NCBI RefSeq assembly: GCF_007827045.1
Contig: NZ_RPFW01000001.1
Span: 534,519 to 598,518 of the forward strand
Source of the DNA: Trebonia kvetii
GTDB taxonomy: Bacteria; Actinomycetota; Actinomycetes; Streptosporangiales; Streptosporangiaceae
Reading direction: 5' to 3'
DNA length: 64,000 bases
Shown one piece after another: positions 45,179 through 52,564 of this stretch. How positions within the stretch are numbered: the stretch's first letter is position 1; every line of letters begins with the position of its first letter. Both the position numbers and the translations under genes were made by a program. The notes beneath the pieces are model-generated. The model ran no database searches. It was given only the letters and a program-made list of their open reading frames with translations, and was not told the origin of the DNA.

Positions 45179-46207
45179 ATGGCTCGTAATCAGGGTGGTC
45201 TGCTCGCGCGGATCGCGGAAGACGTAGCGGACCGGTCGGTGCCGCTGTCGTCATTGCTTCAGAATTGCATCGTGCTCGGGGGCCTGGCCGGGTCAGAGAA
45301 GATGCGGACCTGGGCCAGCCAGGAATTGCATGGCTATGACGGGGCCGTGACGGTGCCGCAGTACCGTCACGTGCCCGCGCCCCTGACTGCGCGGATCACC
45401 AACAGGGCCGGCCGTTTCGGCATCACCCAGCGGGTCGAGGACTCCATGCTCGATTCCCGGATTCGCGAGGAGATCGGCAGGACGGTCGATGTGCACGACG
45501 CAATCGTGCCTTTCGGGATCGGCCAGCTGGAAGCGATGGCCGTCGAGGACACGGACGAGCAGCGCCTGAGCCCCGAGTGGGGAGGCTTCATCGCGGACGT
45601 GCTGAACCGGCAGAATATCGGGCCGACCAGCCACGTCGCCGACGTCTACTGGTCAGTGCCCAGGTCGGCCATCCAGGGCGTCCTCGTCCGCATCCGCACC
45701 GCGCTGGCCGAGCTGGTCGCCGAGCTGCTCGCGCTGACACCGCAAGGCCAGGACGTGCCGGACAAGATGGCCGCCGACCAGGGCGTCCAGTTCCTTATTA
45801 CCGGGGACCGGACCGTGTTCAACTACATTGTCCAGCACGCTGGCGCCGCTGGCACGAACGTCGCGGCGACGGCCGGGCCGGTAGCCGTGGCCGGTGAGAG
45901 CGGCACTGCGATCGGCAGCCAGAGCGCCGGTGCGAATTCCAGCGTGGCCGGAAGCCAGGAAGCGAGCGGGGCCGGGGCCAGCGTGGCCGGCGTCCAGTCC
46001 ACGCGGGCGGGCGGTGATGCCGTTGCCGCCGGGCAGGATGCCTCCGTTTCCCTCGCCGGCAAGGAGCCCGTGCCCGTGAAGGAGGGCTGGTGGGCGCGGC
46101 TGCGCAAGCGCGGCGTGGTCGTCGCGTTCGCCACCGTCATCGGCGCTCTCGCGGGCGTGGCGGCGGTGGTCGTCGCGATCATGGTCGCGGCCGGCTGGAA
46201 GCCGTGA
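45179..46207 (+). CDS. AbiTii-domain protein with C-terminal membrane segment
   Basis: A 342-residue protein. The N-terminus, LLARIAEDVADRSVPLSSLLQNCIVLGGLAGSEKMRTWASQELHGYD, fits the AbiTii domain associated with abortive-infection proteins. From about residue 225 there is a low-complexity Ala/Gly/Ser/Val stretch with repeated AGxxxSVAGxQ-like units. A basic WWARLRKRG and one hydrophobic helix (VVVAFATVIGALAGVAAVVVAIMVAA) end the protein, so it is probably membrane-tethered. ATG 45179 suits the domain start; ATG 45131 is an alternative. An anti-phage role is inferred from the domain and the setting. Confidence 0.75.
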   Translation: MARNQGGLLARIAEDVADRSVPLSSLLQNCIVLGGLAGSEKMRTWASQELHGYDGAVTVPQYRHVPAPLTARITNRAGRFGITQRVEDSMLDSRIREEIGRTVDVHDAIVPFGIGQLEAMAVEDTDEQRLSPEWGGFIADVLNRQNIGPTSHVADVYWSVPRSAIQGVLVRIRTALAELVAELLALTPQGQDVPDKMAADQGVQFLITGDRTVFNYIVQHAGAAGTNVAATAGPVAVAGESGTAIGSQSAGANSSVAGSQEASGAGASVAGVQSTRAGGDAVAAGQDASVSLAGKEPVPVKEGWWARLRKRGVVVAFATVIGALAGVAAVVVAIMVAAGWKP

Positions 46208-46306
46208 GGATCCCGCCGCGGGCTCCCCGGATGACTGCTGGTCAGGTGCATGCGAAGATGAGCTGGGCGAGCTAGCGGCGGTGCCGGCGGCGAGTCGCGG
46301 GCAGCA

Positions 46307-46372
46307 CGGCGCCGTCATCCTCGCAAAGATGGCCGCCCTCGCGCGCCCGGCCGCAGCCCGGTCCGGCCGGGG
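46307..46372 (+). pseudogene. Remnant of a lexA-like 3' end
   Basis: About 66 bp match the 3' part of the element's lexA-like gene (41661-41728). Translation gives GAVILAKMAALARPAAARSG, against DAVILGKMVALVRPPAARSG in the intact gene. Similarity fades on both sides and the upstream LexA domains are absent. The remaining bases of 46208-46694 show no supportable gene. Confidence 0.7.
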
Positions 46373-46694
46373 CCGCGCCGGGCGGGGTCGGCGAGGGATA
46401 AGGCGACCGGGATGCGAGCCCGTCGAAGGCCGGCAGTTCCGTGAGCGCCGCACCCAGGCGCCGCCGGATCGGTGATGAGCACGCCGGCGGCGGAGGCGCC
46501 GGCCATGTGCCCGAGGCGGACCCGGCCGATCCTGGAGCCGTCCGCCATGCTGGGGCCGGGCGCGCTGCGGGTCCCGCCGCGCCGGCTCAGGCACACTTAC
46601 GGACCGGGTTCGCCTCGGCTGGCACCGGCCTGCTGGCGCTGAGGGAACTGACGAGCCGCGCGAACCCGCAGATACCGCACTGCACGATCACCAT

Positions 46695-47828
46695 TCAGAT
46701 CTCCAGGGCAGGCCGGCTGTCAGCGCTGGCCGCGACCACTTCCTCTATCAGGGTGGCAGGCCATCCCGTTTCGGCCGCGAGGCTCGCGGTGCCGGCCCCT
46801 GCGGTCTCGATGGCCAGTGCCAGGACCCTCGGCGACTCCGGGGCGCCCAGGTCTCCCGGCTCGCTGATGCGCCAGCCGCGCGCGCCCACCGTGCGCATCG
46901 CCTGCCCGTAAACCTGGTCGCTCATCACCCCGAGGTCGCTGGCCCGGCGCAGCAGGGCGCTCAGTGACACGTGCCATCGCTGCTTGAGCGTCAGCAGCTG
47001 CACCCAGTCAGGCACCGGGGGAAGCTGGTCGCGGATTTCGTCGGCGGGCAGCAGGAAAGCGGACGCAAACCGGTTTGCCTGCGCCTCAGTCTCTTTGGAG
47101 GCAAGGCTGCTGCCGGCCTCGTGCATGACCAGGTGGCCGATTTCGTGGCTGACGCTGAAACGGTCGCGGTCCCGCTTCGCCCCGTCCCGGCCGACGATGA
47201 CGACAGGGCGTTCCGGGAACGGGACGCTGTACCCGGATATCGTCGGCGCCGGTATCCGCTGCCGGGCCGTGACAATGCCGTGCCTTTCAGCCACCTGGAT
47301 GACGTCCGTCACCGGCCCGGGCGGCACGCCCCAGGCACGCCGGACCGTGGCGGCGCGTTCTTCCGCGGCCGCCAGGTCGCCGGCGCCGGCCGCGAGCAAG
47401 GGCACGGCAGGGTCCGGCAGGCGGACGTGGCGGGACAGGGCGTCGGCCATGTCCCGGACCAGCTGGGTTACCGACAGCGCCTGGCGGCGCTGGGCGGCGG
47501 TGACCGACCGCAGCGACCGGAAGTGGCCGTGCCCGTCGAGGGTGTCCGGGTCCCCGTCTGCCCGGCTCGACGGCGAGGACCCGACTGCGAAGAACCCGGC
47601 CGGGAACGAGAGCGCCTGCGCGAGCAGGGCCACGGTCGAGGCGCTCGGCCTGGCGTCGGCCTTCTCGAACTGCGAGACGGCGGCCGCGGAGGTGCCGATG
47701 AGCCGGCTCAGCCCGGTCTGCGTCAGGCCGCGCGCCTCGCGGGCCAGCCGCAGGCGCTGCGGGGAAAACAGCCGCGCGGCATCCGCGGCCGTGCCGTCAT
47801 CAGTCACAAAGCTCGCCCCACAGTTCAT
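46695..47828 (-). CDS. XRE-family regulator fused to ImmA/IrrE metallopeptidase
   Basis: A 377-residue two-domain protein. An XRE helix-turn-helix at about residues 22-75 (LRLAREARGLTQTGLSRLIGTSAAAVSQFEKADARPSASTVALLAQAL) precedes an M78 metallopeptidase with the zinc motif HEIGH at 228-232 and a downstream ETEAQANRFASAFLLP helix. Such proteins cleave a repressor or antitoxin and control mobile elements and defence genes. The start is ATG 47828; GTG 47807 is possible. It is divergent from the unknown gene at 48154, likely its control target. Confidence 0.88.
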   Translation of the reverse strand: MNCGASFVTDDGTAADAARLFSPQRLRLAREARGLTQTGLSRLIGTSAAAVSQFEKADARPSASTVALLAQALSFPAGFFAVGSSPSSRADGDPDTLDGHGHFRSLRSVTAAQRRQALSVTQLVRDMADALSRHVRLPDPAVPLLAAGAGDLAAAEERAATVRRAWGVPPGPVTDVIQVAERHGIVTARQRIPAPTISGYSVPFPERPVVIVGRDGAKRDRDRFSVSHEIGHLVMHEAGSSLASKETEAQANRFASAFLLPADEIRDQLPPVPDWVQLLTLKQRWHVSLSALLRRASDLGVMSDQVYGQAMRTVGARGWRISEPGDLGAPESPRVLALAIETAGAGTASLAAETGWPATLIEEVVAASADSRPALEI

Positions 47829-47910
47829 GATGCGCGACCGCGCGGGCCGCGTGCCATCCGGGCTGGCGGCCCGGCGCCGCGCCGGCCGCCTGCGCCTCTC
47901 ACATCAGCAT

Positions 47911-47935
47911 CATGAAGCATGAGGCGCAGTTCATG
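47911..47935. promoter_or_regulatory. Inverted repeat in the XRE-ImmA/unknown-gene divergent region
   Basis: CATGAA (47911-47916) and TTCATG (47930-47935) are perfect 6-bp arms around a 13-bp spacer. The repeat lies 83 nt upstream of the XRE gene start. TACGAT at about 47958 toward the plus-strand gene is a possible -10 box. The rest of 47829-48153 holds no gene that I can support. Confidence 0.45.
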
Positions 47936-48153
47936 CAAGAATTTCAAGTGTCTGCTACGATTCGGGTTCAGATAGAAAGAAGGCGGGGCTGCCGCCCGCC
48001 GCCGGGACCTCCCGGCGGAACCGCTGGGGCGGGCAGCGAAGCTCAGGCAGCGCAGAGAGCGCATGGTCTCCCTGCAGTCCTCAGGCACACCATGTTGTGG
48101 CGCTTCGGCGTGGCAGACACGAAATATGGGGTGTTACCCGTGATGATGGCTTC

Positions 48154-49257
48154 ATGAGCGAGATCCTGGCGCTCGCCGGCCCGATGGGCTTTGTCGCCTC
48201 CGAGAAGTCGCTGTGCAGCGAACTTGACGTCGCTGCCGCCCACTGCGCTGCCGCCGGCCTGACCCTGGCGGTCAGCTCCGCCGACGCGATCGCGCAGTGC
48301 GCCCTGCTCCGCGCCGCCCGCCCGGGCCTGGCCCTGGTTGCCGACACCCGCCACTGGGCCCGCCACTACGCCAACGGCGGGGAGCCGTCGCAGGTCAGCG
48401 GCCAGCTGATCGACCTGGACACCTGGGCAGAGCTCGCGCTCGCGGCCTCCGGCGCGGCCGCCGTGCTGGCACCCGCCGGATTCATCCGCCTCGGCGACAC
48501 CGCGGCGCTCGGCGCCGTCCTGGCCGAGCTCGGCCAGTCCAGCCACCCCGGCCTGGTCGGGCTCGTGGCGACCGACGCCGACACCCTCACCCCCAAGCAC
48601 CTGCCGGGTTTCACCGAAGCCCTGCGCCGCGGCCCCCGCCGGCCCCTGGCCTTCCTTTTCGCCCACAAGAGCAAGCCCCTTGCTAGGTACCCGCGCCTGC
48701 GCGGGCTGCGGGAGCTTCTGTCGCACTTCCCGGGAAGCCACATCCACGGCGTCGACGCCCTGGCCGGCACCGACGCGATAGCGCACGGCGCCGGCTGGGT
48801 CGGCATCGGCGCCTCCAGCAGCCGCAGGTGGCCGCAGCGGCCCGCCGACAACGAGGGCGGCCCGCTCGCCGCCGGCTACCTGCCCGGGACTTTCCTGCGC
48901 GAGCTGCTGGAGATGCGCAGCCCCCTCGTGTACGCCGACTGGTACGCCAACAGCCCCTCGCCGGCCTGCGGGAAATGCCCCAGGCGGCTGGAGTCCTACC
49001 GGCCCGTCCCGGCCGACAAGGCGCTGATCATCGCCCACAACATGCACGGAATTGACGATTTCGCCCGCGAACTCGCGGCCCAGCCGTCCGCCGGCCGGGC
49101 CGCATGGCTCAACGGGGAAAGAGTCGCGGCCCTGCTGCGCCACACGCAGCTCACCGCAGCGGCAGGGCTGGTTGCCGCTGACCTGACCCTGCGGTACCTG
49201 TGCGAGCTGGACGATCCGCAGATGCGGGAGACCACCCCGGCAGGGGGCTGGCGCTGA
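48154..49257 (+). CDS. Unknown protein, probable TIM-barrel fold, partner of XRE-ImmA
   Basis: A 367-residue protein from ATG 48154. Regular beta-alpha units are seen: GLTLAVSSADA, GLALVADTRHW, AAAVLAPAGFIRLGD, GLVGLVATDADTL, RPLAFLFAHKSKPL, and SHIHGVDALAGTDAIAHGAGWVGIGASSSRR. This suggests a barrel similar in layout to tRNA-guanine transglycosylases. A C-x2-C pair (CGKC) in the C-terminal part could bind metal. The transglycosylase catalytic motifs are not clearly present, so I name no function. Divergence from the protease-regulator suggests a regulated two-gene module. Confidence 0.68.
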   Translation: MSEILALAGPMGFVASEKSLCSELDVAAAHCAAAGLTLAVSSADAIAQCALLRAARPGLALVADTRHWARHYANGGEPSQVSGQLIDLDTWAELALAASGAAAVLAPAGFIRLGDTAALGAVLAELGQSSHPGLVGLVATDADTLTPKHLPGFTEALRRGPRRPLAFLFAHKSKPLARYPRLRGLRELLSHFPGSHIHGVDALAGTDAIAHGAGWVGIGASSSRRWPQRPADNEGGPLAAGYLPGTFLRELLEMRSPLVYADWYANSPSPACGKCPRRLESYRPVPADKALIIAHNMHGIDDFARELAAQPSAGRAAWLNGERVAALLRHTQLTAAAGLVAADLTLRYLCELDDPQMRETTPAGGWR

Positions 49258-50047
49258 GCGACGCCGCGTAGGCACGCTCCGCGAAGCGCCACCCCGCCGC
49301 CTTCCAGTAGCGCTGCCGGAACGGCTCCGGCGGGCACAGCTCTATCAGCTCGCCGTCCCGGGAAACCCACACGCCCACGCCGGCGACCTCCGCCTCCCAG
49401 ATCAGCCGTGACGGGGGAGGAATCTCCAGCACGAGCACCCGCTGCGCGAACGGCGTGAACCGCGCCGCCTGCCGCAGGGGACGCCGCCATCCCGGGCCGC
49501 GCACCACAGCGCCGACGACGGTCAGCGGCGGGCTCAGCAGGCGCGTGACCCAGCCGCCGTCGACCGCCACCACGCCCCGCGGGGCAGCACTGATGCAGGC
49601 CCAGGCATCCGCGGACAGGTCCGCGATCCGGACCGGGGCACCTGCCGGCAGGGTCATGAGCGCGTCCAGCAGCCACAGCGACGTGACCGCGCCCAGGCCC
49701 GCGCTCCGGCGGCGGGCCTGCTCCTCCTCGTCGCAGGCGACCACCGCGTCCGCGGCGGCGCCGGCCGTCACGGCGCCCCGGGCGATCACCTCCAGCGGTC
49801 CCGTGCTGATCGCGCCCGGATCGAGGTGCGAGCGCCACCGGACCGGGTGAGCCGCCGACACCCGCACCGCTGCCCCGGCCGCGGGCGCGCCCGCCCGGCA
49901 GCACAGGTCATGCCCGGCTGCGGGCAGGCCGCCCGGCGGACCCGCGCAGAGCCCGGAAGTCACTGCCAGCAGGCGGGAAACCGGCAGGCCGCAGCCTCTG
50001 CCGCCGGCTTTTGAATGACTTTCGCTGGAGTCAGGATGGCAGGACAC
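49151..50047 (-). CDS. Hypothetical protein of the island
   Basis: Up to 298 residues. The start is uncertain because the first 60 residues are low complexity; a start near VSAAHPVRWRSHLDPG is plausible. The better-supported part includes VIARGAVTAGAAADAVVACDEEEQARRR, VTSLWLLDALMTLPAGAPVRIADLSADAWACI, and FAQRVLVLEIPPPSRLIWEAEVAGVGVWVSRDGELIEL. No family is recognised. Its last 107 nt overlap the convergent gene ending at 49257. Confidence 0.5.
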   Translation of the reverse strand: MSCHPDSSESHSKAGGRGCGLPVSRLLAVTSGLCAGPPGGLPAAGHDLCCRAGAPAAGAAVRVSAAHPVRWRSHLDPGAISTGPLEVIARGAVTAGAAADAVVACDEEEQARRRSAGLGAVTSLWLLDALMTLPAGAPVRIADLSADAWACISAAPRGVVAVDGGWVTRLLSPPLTVVGAVVRGPGWRRPLRQAARFTPFAQRVLVLEIPPPSRLIWEAEVAGVGVWVSRDGELIELCPPEPFRQRYWKAAGWRFAERAYAASLSASPLPGWSPASADRPARTGTAGSGQRQPALPLR

Positions 50048-50152
50048 CGCTCCAGCATACGGCTAGCTTCGATAGGAGATACAGTCTGAGATGGGAACTT
50101 TACCGATGCGGCGTACCGGGCTGTACTGACTTTCACCGGACTTTCGCTGGAG
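50017..50152. repeat. Repeated GACTTTC motif upstream of the zinc-ribbon gene
   Basis: GACTTTCGCTGGAG occurs at 50017-50030 and again, identical over 14 bp, at 50139-50152. A partial copy (GACTTTCACCGG) sits at 50128. The last copy overlaps the ribosome site of the gene at 50159. They may be regulator sites. Confidence 0.5.
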
Positions 50153-50158
50153 GGGGAC

Positions 50159-50650
50159 GTGGCTGAGCGGCAGGCGACTGTCAGGCTGCTGCCGGTCCCT
50201 GAGCCCAGTGTGGGCACTGTCCGCAGGGCGTGCAAGCGGCCCCGCTGCGGCAGCGAGATCGGCCCGCCTGCGGGAAGGTCGCGCCCGCGCGACTTCTGCA
50301 GCGACAACTGCCGGATCCTGTACCAGCGTGAACGCGATCAGGCCCGCGGCAACCTGCTCGAGGCACGGCGCCTTGCGGCGCAGTACGAAATCGACGATAC
50401 GGCCCCGGCCGGGGGTTCCCCGCAGCAGCGCGAACCCGCTGAACCGCCGGCTGGCCCGGGCAGCCTGCCGCCCGCCCTGGCAAGCTACCTCGCAGTTGCC
50501 CTTATCGCGCAGGCGCTGGAATCGATCCGGGTCGACATGCAGGACGGCGAGCCCCTGGGCCTTGAGGAGGCGCTCGCCCGGATCACGCAGGCCAAAGAGG
50601 AAGGCGACCGGCTCCTGGGGACATACGGCCGGCAGCCGCCGGCTGTATAG
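50159..50650 (+). CDS. Small zinc-ribbon-like protein
   Basis: A 163-residue protein from GTG 50159, with GGAGGGGG just upstream. Cysteines in RACKRPRCGSEI and RDFCSDNCRILYQRERDQARG form a likely zinc ribbon of the kind seen in small actinobacterial regulators. A disordered Pro/Gly linker is followed by a helical C-terminus (LEEALARITQAKEEGDRLLGTYG). No catalytic role is evident. It lies ahead of the second recombinase. Confidence 0.6.
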   Translation: MAERQATVRLLPVPEPSVGTVRRACKRPRCGSEIGPPAGRSRPRDFCSDNCRILYQRERDQARGNLLEARRLAAQYEIDDTAPAGGSPQQREPAEPPAGPGSLPPALASYLAVALIAQALESIRVDMQDGEPLGLEEALARITQAKEEGDRLLGTYGRQPPAV

Positions 50651-50862
50651 GCAAGCCTCCGCCTGGCCACGAGGATCAGGCTCCGCACCTGTACCCGCCC
50701 TCGCCAGCGCGGCCGCCGGTAACGTTCACCGCCGGGTGCCGCACCTGCGCCGGCTTCTGCCGCGAGCGCCGGTTCCCGTCACCGGCCCGGCAGCCCGCAT
50801 TAGCTGCTGCCCCTCACGGCGGCCACGGCGGCACGGCCCGCGCTACTGACAAGGACGGGTTC

Positions 50863-50963
50863 CCAGATAACTACGGTTATCTGGCATCCTCCGCTATGCT
50901 CTCCCCATGCCACCTGCGAGTGCGGGCCGCCGCCGGCCGCCTTCAGTTCACGGTTATCTGGCA
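50863..50963. repeat. Inverted and direct repeats around the start of the Xer-like recombinase gene
   Basis: CCAGATAAC (50863-50871) and GTTATCTGG (50876-50884) are perfect 9-bp arms around TACG. A third half-site, ACGGTTATCTGGCA, lies at 50950-50963 inside the gene's first codons and is identical over 14 bp to 50873-50886. This could be an operator or a recombination core site. Confidence 0.6.
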
Positions 50964-51908
50964 ACTAACGGGACACGGGAGGATCGCACTGCCGCCGCGG
51001 CACTCCCGGGGCACCCGCTCGCGCCGCACATCGACGACTACCTCACCGACCTGGCGAACGCCAATAAGCCGCACAACACGATCCGTGCCTACCGCGGCGA
51101 CCTGGTTGCGTTCGCCGCGCACCACGGCGGCGGGATCGGGGAGATCACCGCGGCCCCGGTGCGGGCGTTCCTGAAGGAGATGACGGAGCAGGCCCCGGCG
51201 ACGCGCAAGCGCAAGCGCGCCGCCGTCGCGTCGTTCTGCCGATGGGCCGTCCGGCACGACCTGCTGGGCTTCAGCCCGATGGACCGGGTCGACACCGTGG
51301 CCGTCCCGAAGACGCTGCCCAGGCCGGCGGCGGCCGGCGACATCCGGGCGGCACTGGACGCGATCTGCTCCCGGCGCCCCAGGAAGGACCTGCCGCCGGA
51401 CGTCCTGCGCGACCGGGTGCTGTTCGAGACCGCCTACACCTGCGGCGCCCGCGCCTCGGAGGTGTGCGGCATGTACGTGGAGGACCTGGACCTGCGCCCC
51501 GACGACGAGCACGCCCGCATCCACGGCAAGGGCGGCACCGTCCGCACCGTGCTGCTCGACGACCGCGGCTACGTCGCCCTGCTGCACCTGTACCTCGCCC
51601 GGACGGGGTACGCCTCCGGCCCGCTGTTCCGCGCGTCGGTCAACGGGCACGGCGGGCCGCTGTCATACGACGCCGCCGAGAGCCGGTGGCGGAAATACTG
51701 CGCCGCCGCCGGCGTCGAGATCGGCATCCACCAGCTGCGGCACGCGCATGCCACCGAGCTCATCAACCTGGGGGTCTCCATCGAGGCCATCCGCAAGCGG
51801 CTCGGCCACTCCTCCGCCGGCACCGTCAAGATCTACGCCGAGCTTGCCGACCAGGCCTCCGACAGCGAGATCCGCGCCGCCCGCCGCAAGCGCGAGACGA
51901 GACGGTAG
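50907..51908 (+). CDS. XerC/D-like tyrosine recombinase
   Basis: A 333-residue recombinase. The N-terminal domain holds PHIDDYLTDLANANKPHNTIRAYRGDLVAFA. Catalytic positions are Arg in TCGARASEVCGM, Lys in HGKGGTVRTV, H-x-x-R in HQLRHAHATELI and His...Tyr in RLGHSSAGTVKIYAEL. It belongs to the short single-recombinase class and differs from the trio at the element end. It could move the defence module as a sub-element or resolve element multimers. A palindrome with half-site repeats surrounds its start. Confidence 0.87.
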   Translation: MPPASAGRRRPPSVHGYLATNGTREDRTAAAALPGHPLAPHIDDYLTDLANANKPHNTIRAYRGDLVAFAAHHGGGIGEITAAPVRAFLKEMTEQAPATRKRKRAAVASFCRWAVRHDLLGFSPMDRVDTVAVPKTLPRPAAAGDIRAALDAICSRRPRKDLPPDVLRDRVLFETAYTCGARASEVCGMYVEDLDLRPDDEHARIHGKGGTVRTVLLDDRGYVALLHLYLARTGYASGPLFRASVNGHGGPLSYDAAESRWRKYCAAAGVEIGIHQLRHAHATELINLGVSIEAIRKRLGHSSAGTVKIYAELADQASDSEIRAARRKRETRR

Positions 51909-51923
51909 TGCCCAGGGCACAGG

Positions 51924-52520
51924 TTGTCCGGTTTCGCTGACTACCGGCACTACGAGCAGGTCCGCACCGAGGCCAGCAACGCGGTCATGGGCCTGCTGGC
52001 AGGCGCGCGGATGGCCGCCTACATGCTCCAGCCCACCGAGGGATCGGACCGGCTGCTCCCGGAGATCTTCCCGCAGATCCCGCACATCGGCCGCCAGAAC
52101 CTCAAGACCGGCGCGGCGCGGGGCATCCTGGCAGCCGGCGACACCCACCTCGGCGCGATGGCCGTCCCCTACGCCCTGGCCATCCACGAGGACTACCTCC
52201 GGACGTGCCTCACCCTGCTGAAACGCGGCGGCGCGAATCTTTGCAAGTCGCCCGACGACATCAAGCTTGCCTTCCAGCACACCGAGATGGAGAGGGTCAC
52301 CGGCGAGTCATTCACGCCGGCGAGCCTGGAGCAGATCCACGTCCTCAGGCTGATGCGCAACTGCACCATTCACTCAGGCGGCAAGGTGGACAACTCGCTG
52401 CTCAGCCGGCTGGCCTGCTGGCCGGCCGACGCGGAGGCGGGCTGGGAAAAGCTGGCCGGGCGATCCCCTCGCGCGCTGACCGCCGGGGACGCTGTCGAGG
52501 TAGGAAAGATAGCACCGTAG
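51924..52520 (+). CDS. HEPN-motif protein beside the defence operon
   Basis: A 198-residue, mostly helical protein. Near the C-terminus RLMRNCTIHSGGKV contains R-x4-H as RNCTIH (Arg145 to His150), the HEPN ribonuclease signature. A preceding long helix (YALAIHEDYLRTCLTLLKRGGANL) fits the HEPN four-helix bundle. HEPN proteins often act as RNA-cleaving effectors in abortive defence. The start is TTG 51924, with ATG 51987 as alternative. It ends 44 nt before the helicase gene, so it may be co-transcribed with it. Confidence 0.7.
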   Translation: MSGFADYRHYEQVRTEASNAVMGLLAGARMAAYMLQPTEGSDRLLPEIFPQIPHIGRQNLKTGAARGILAAGDTHLGAMAVPYALAIHEDYLRTCLTLLKRGGANLCKSPDDIKLAFQHTEMERVTGESFTPASLEQIHVLRLMRNCTIHSGGKVDNSLLSRLACWPADAEAGWEKLAGRSPRALTAGDAVEVGKIAP

Positions 52521-52564
52521 GCCTCCATTTCGCCGACCAAAGTCCCGCGCCTACGATGCCAGCT

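Noticed and set aside
46441..46911. Plus-strand frame antisense to XRE-ImmA
   Set aside because: Composition is not protein-like and it overlaps the well-supported metallopeptidase gene.
48043..49275. 410-residue minus-strand frame opposite the TIM-barrel-like gene
   Set aside because: Gly/Arg/Gln-rich composition; the plus-strand frame has regular beta-alpha structure and a good start.
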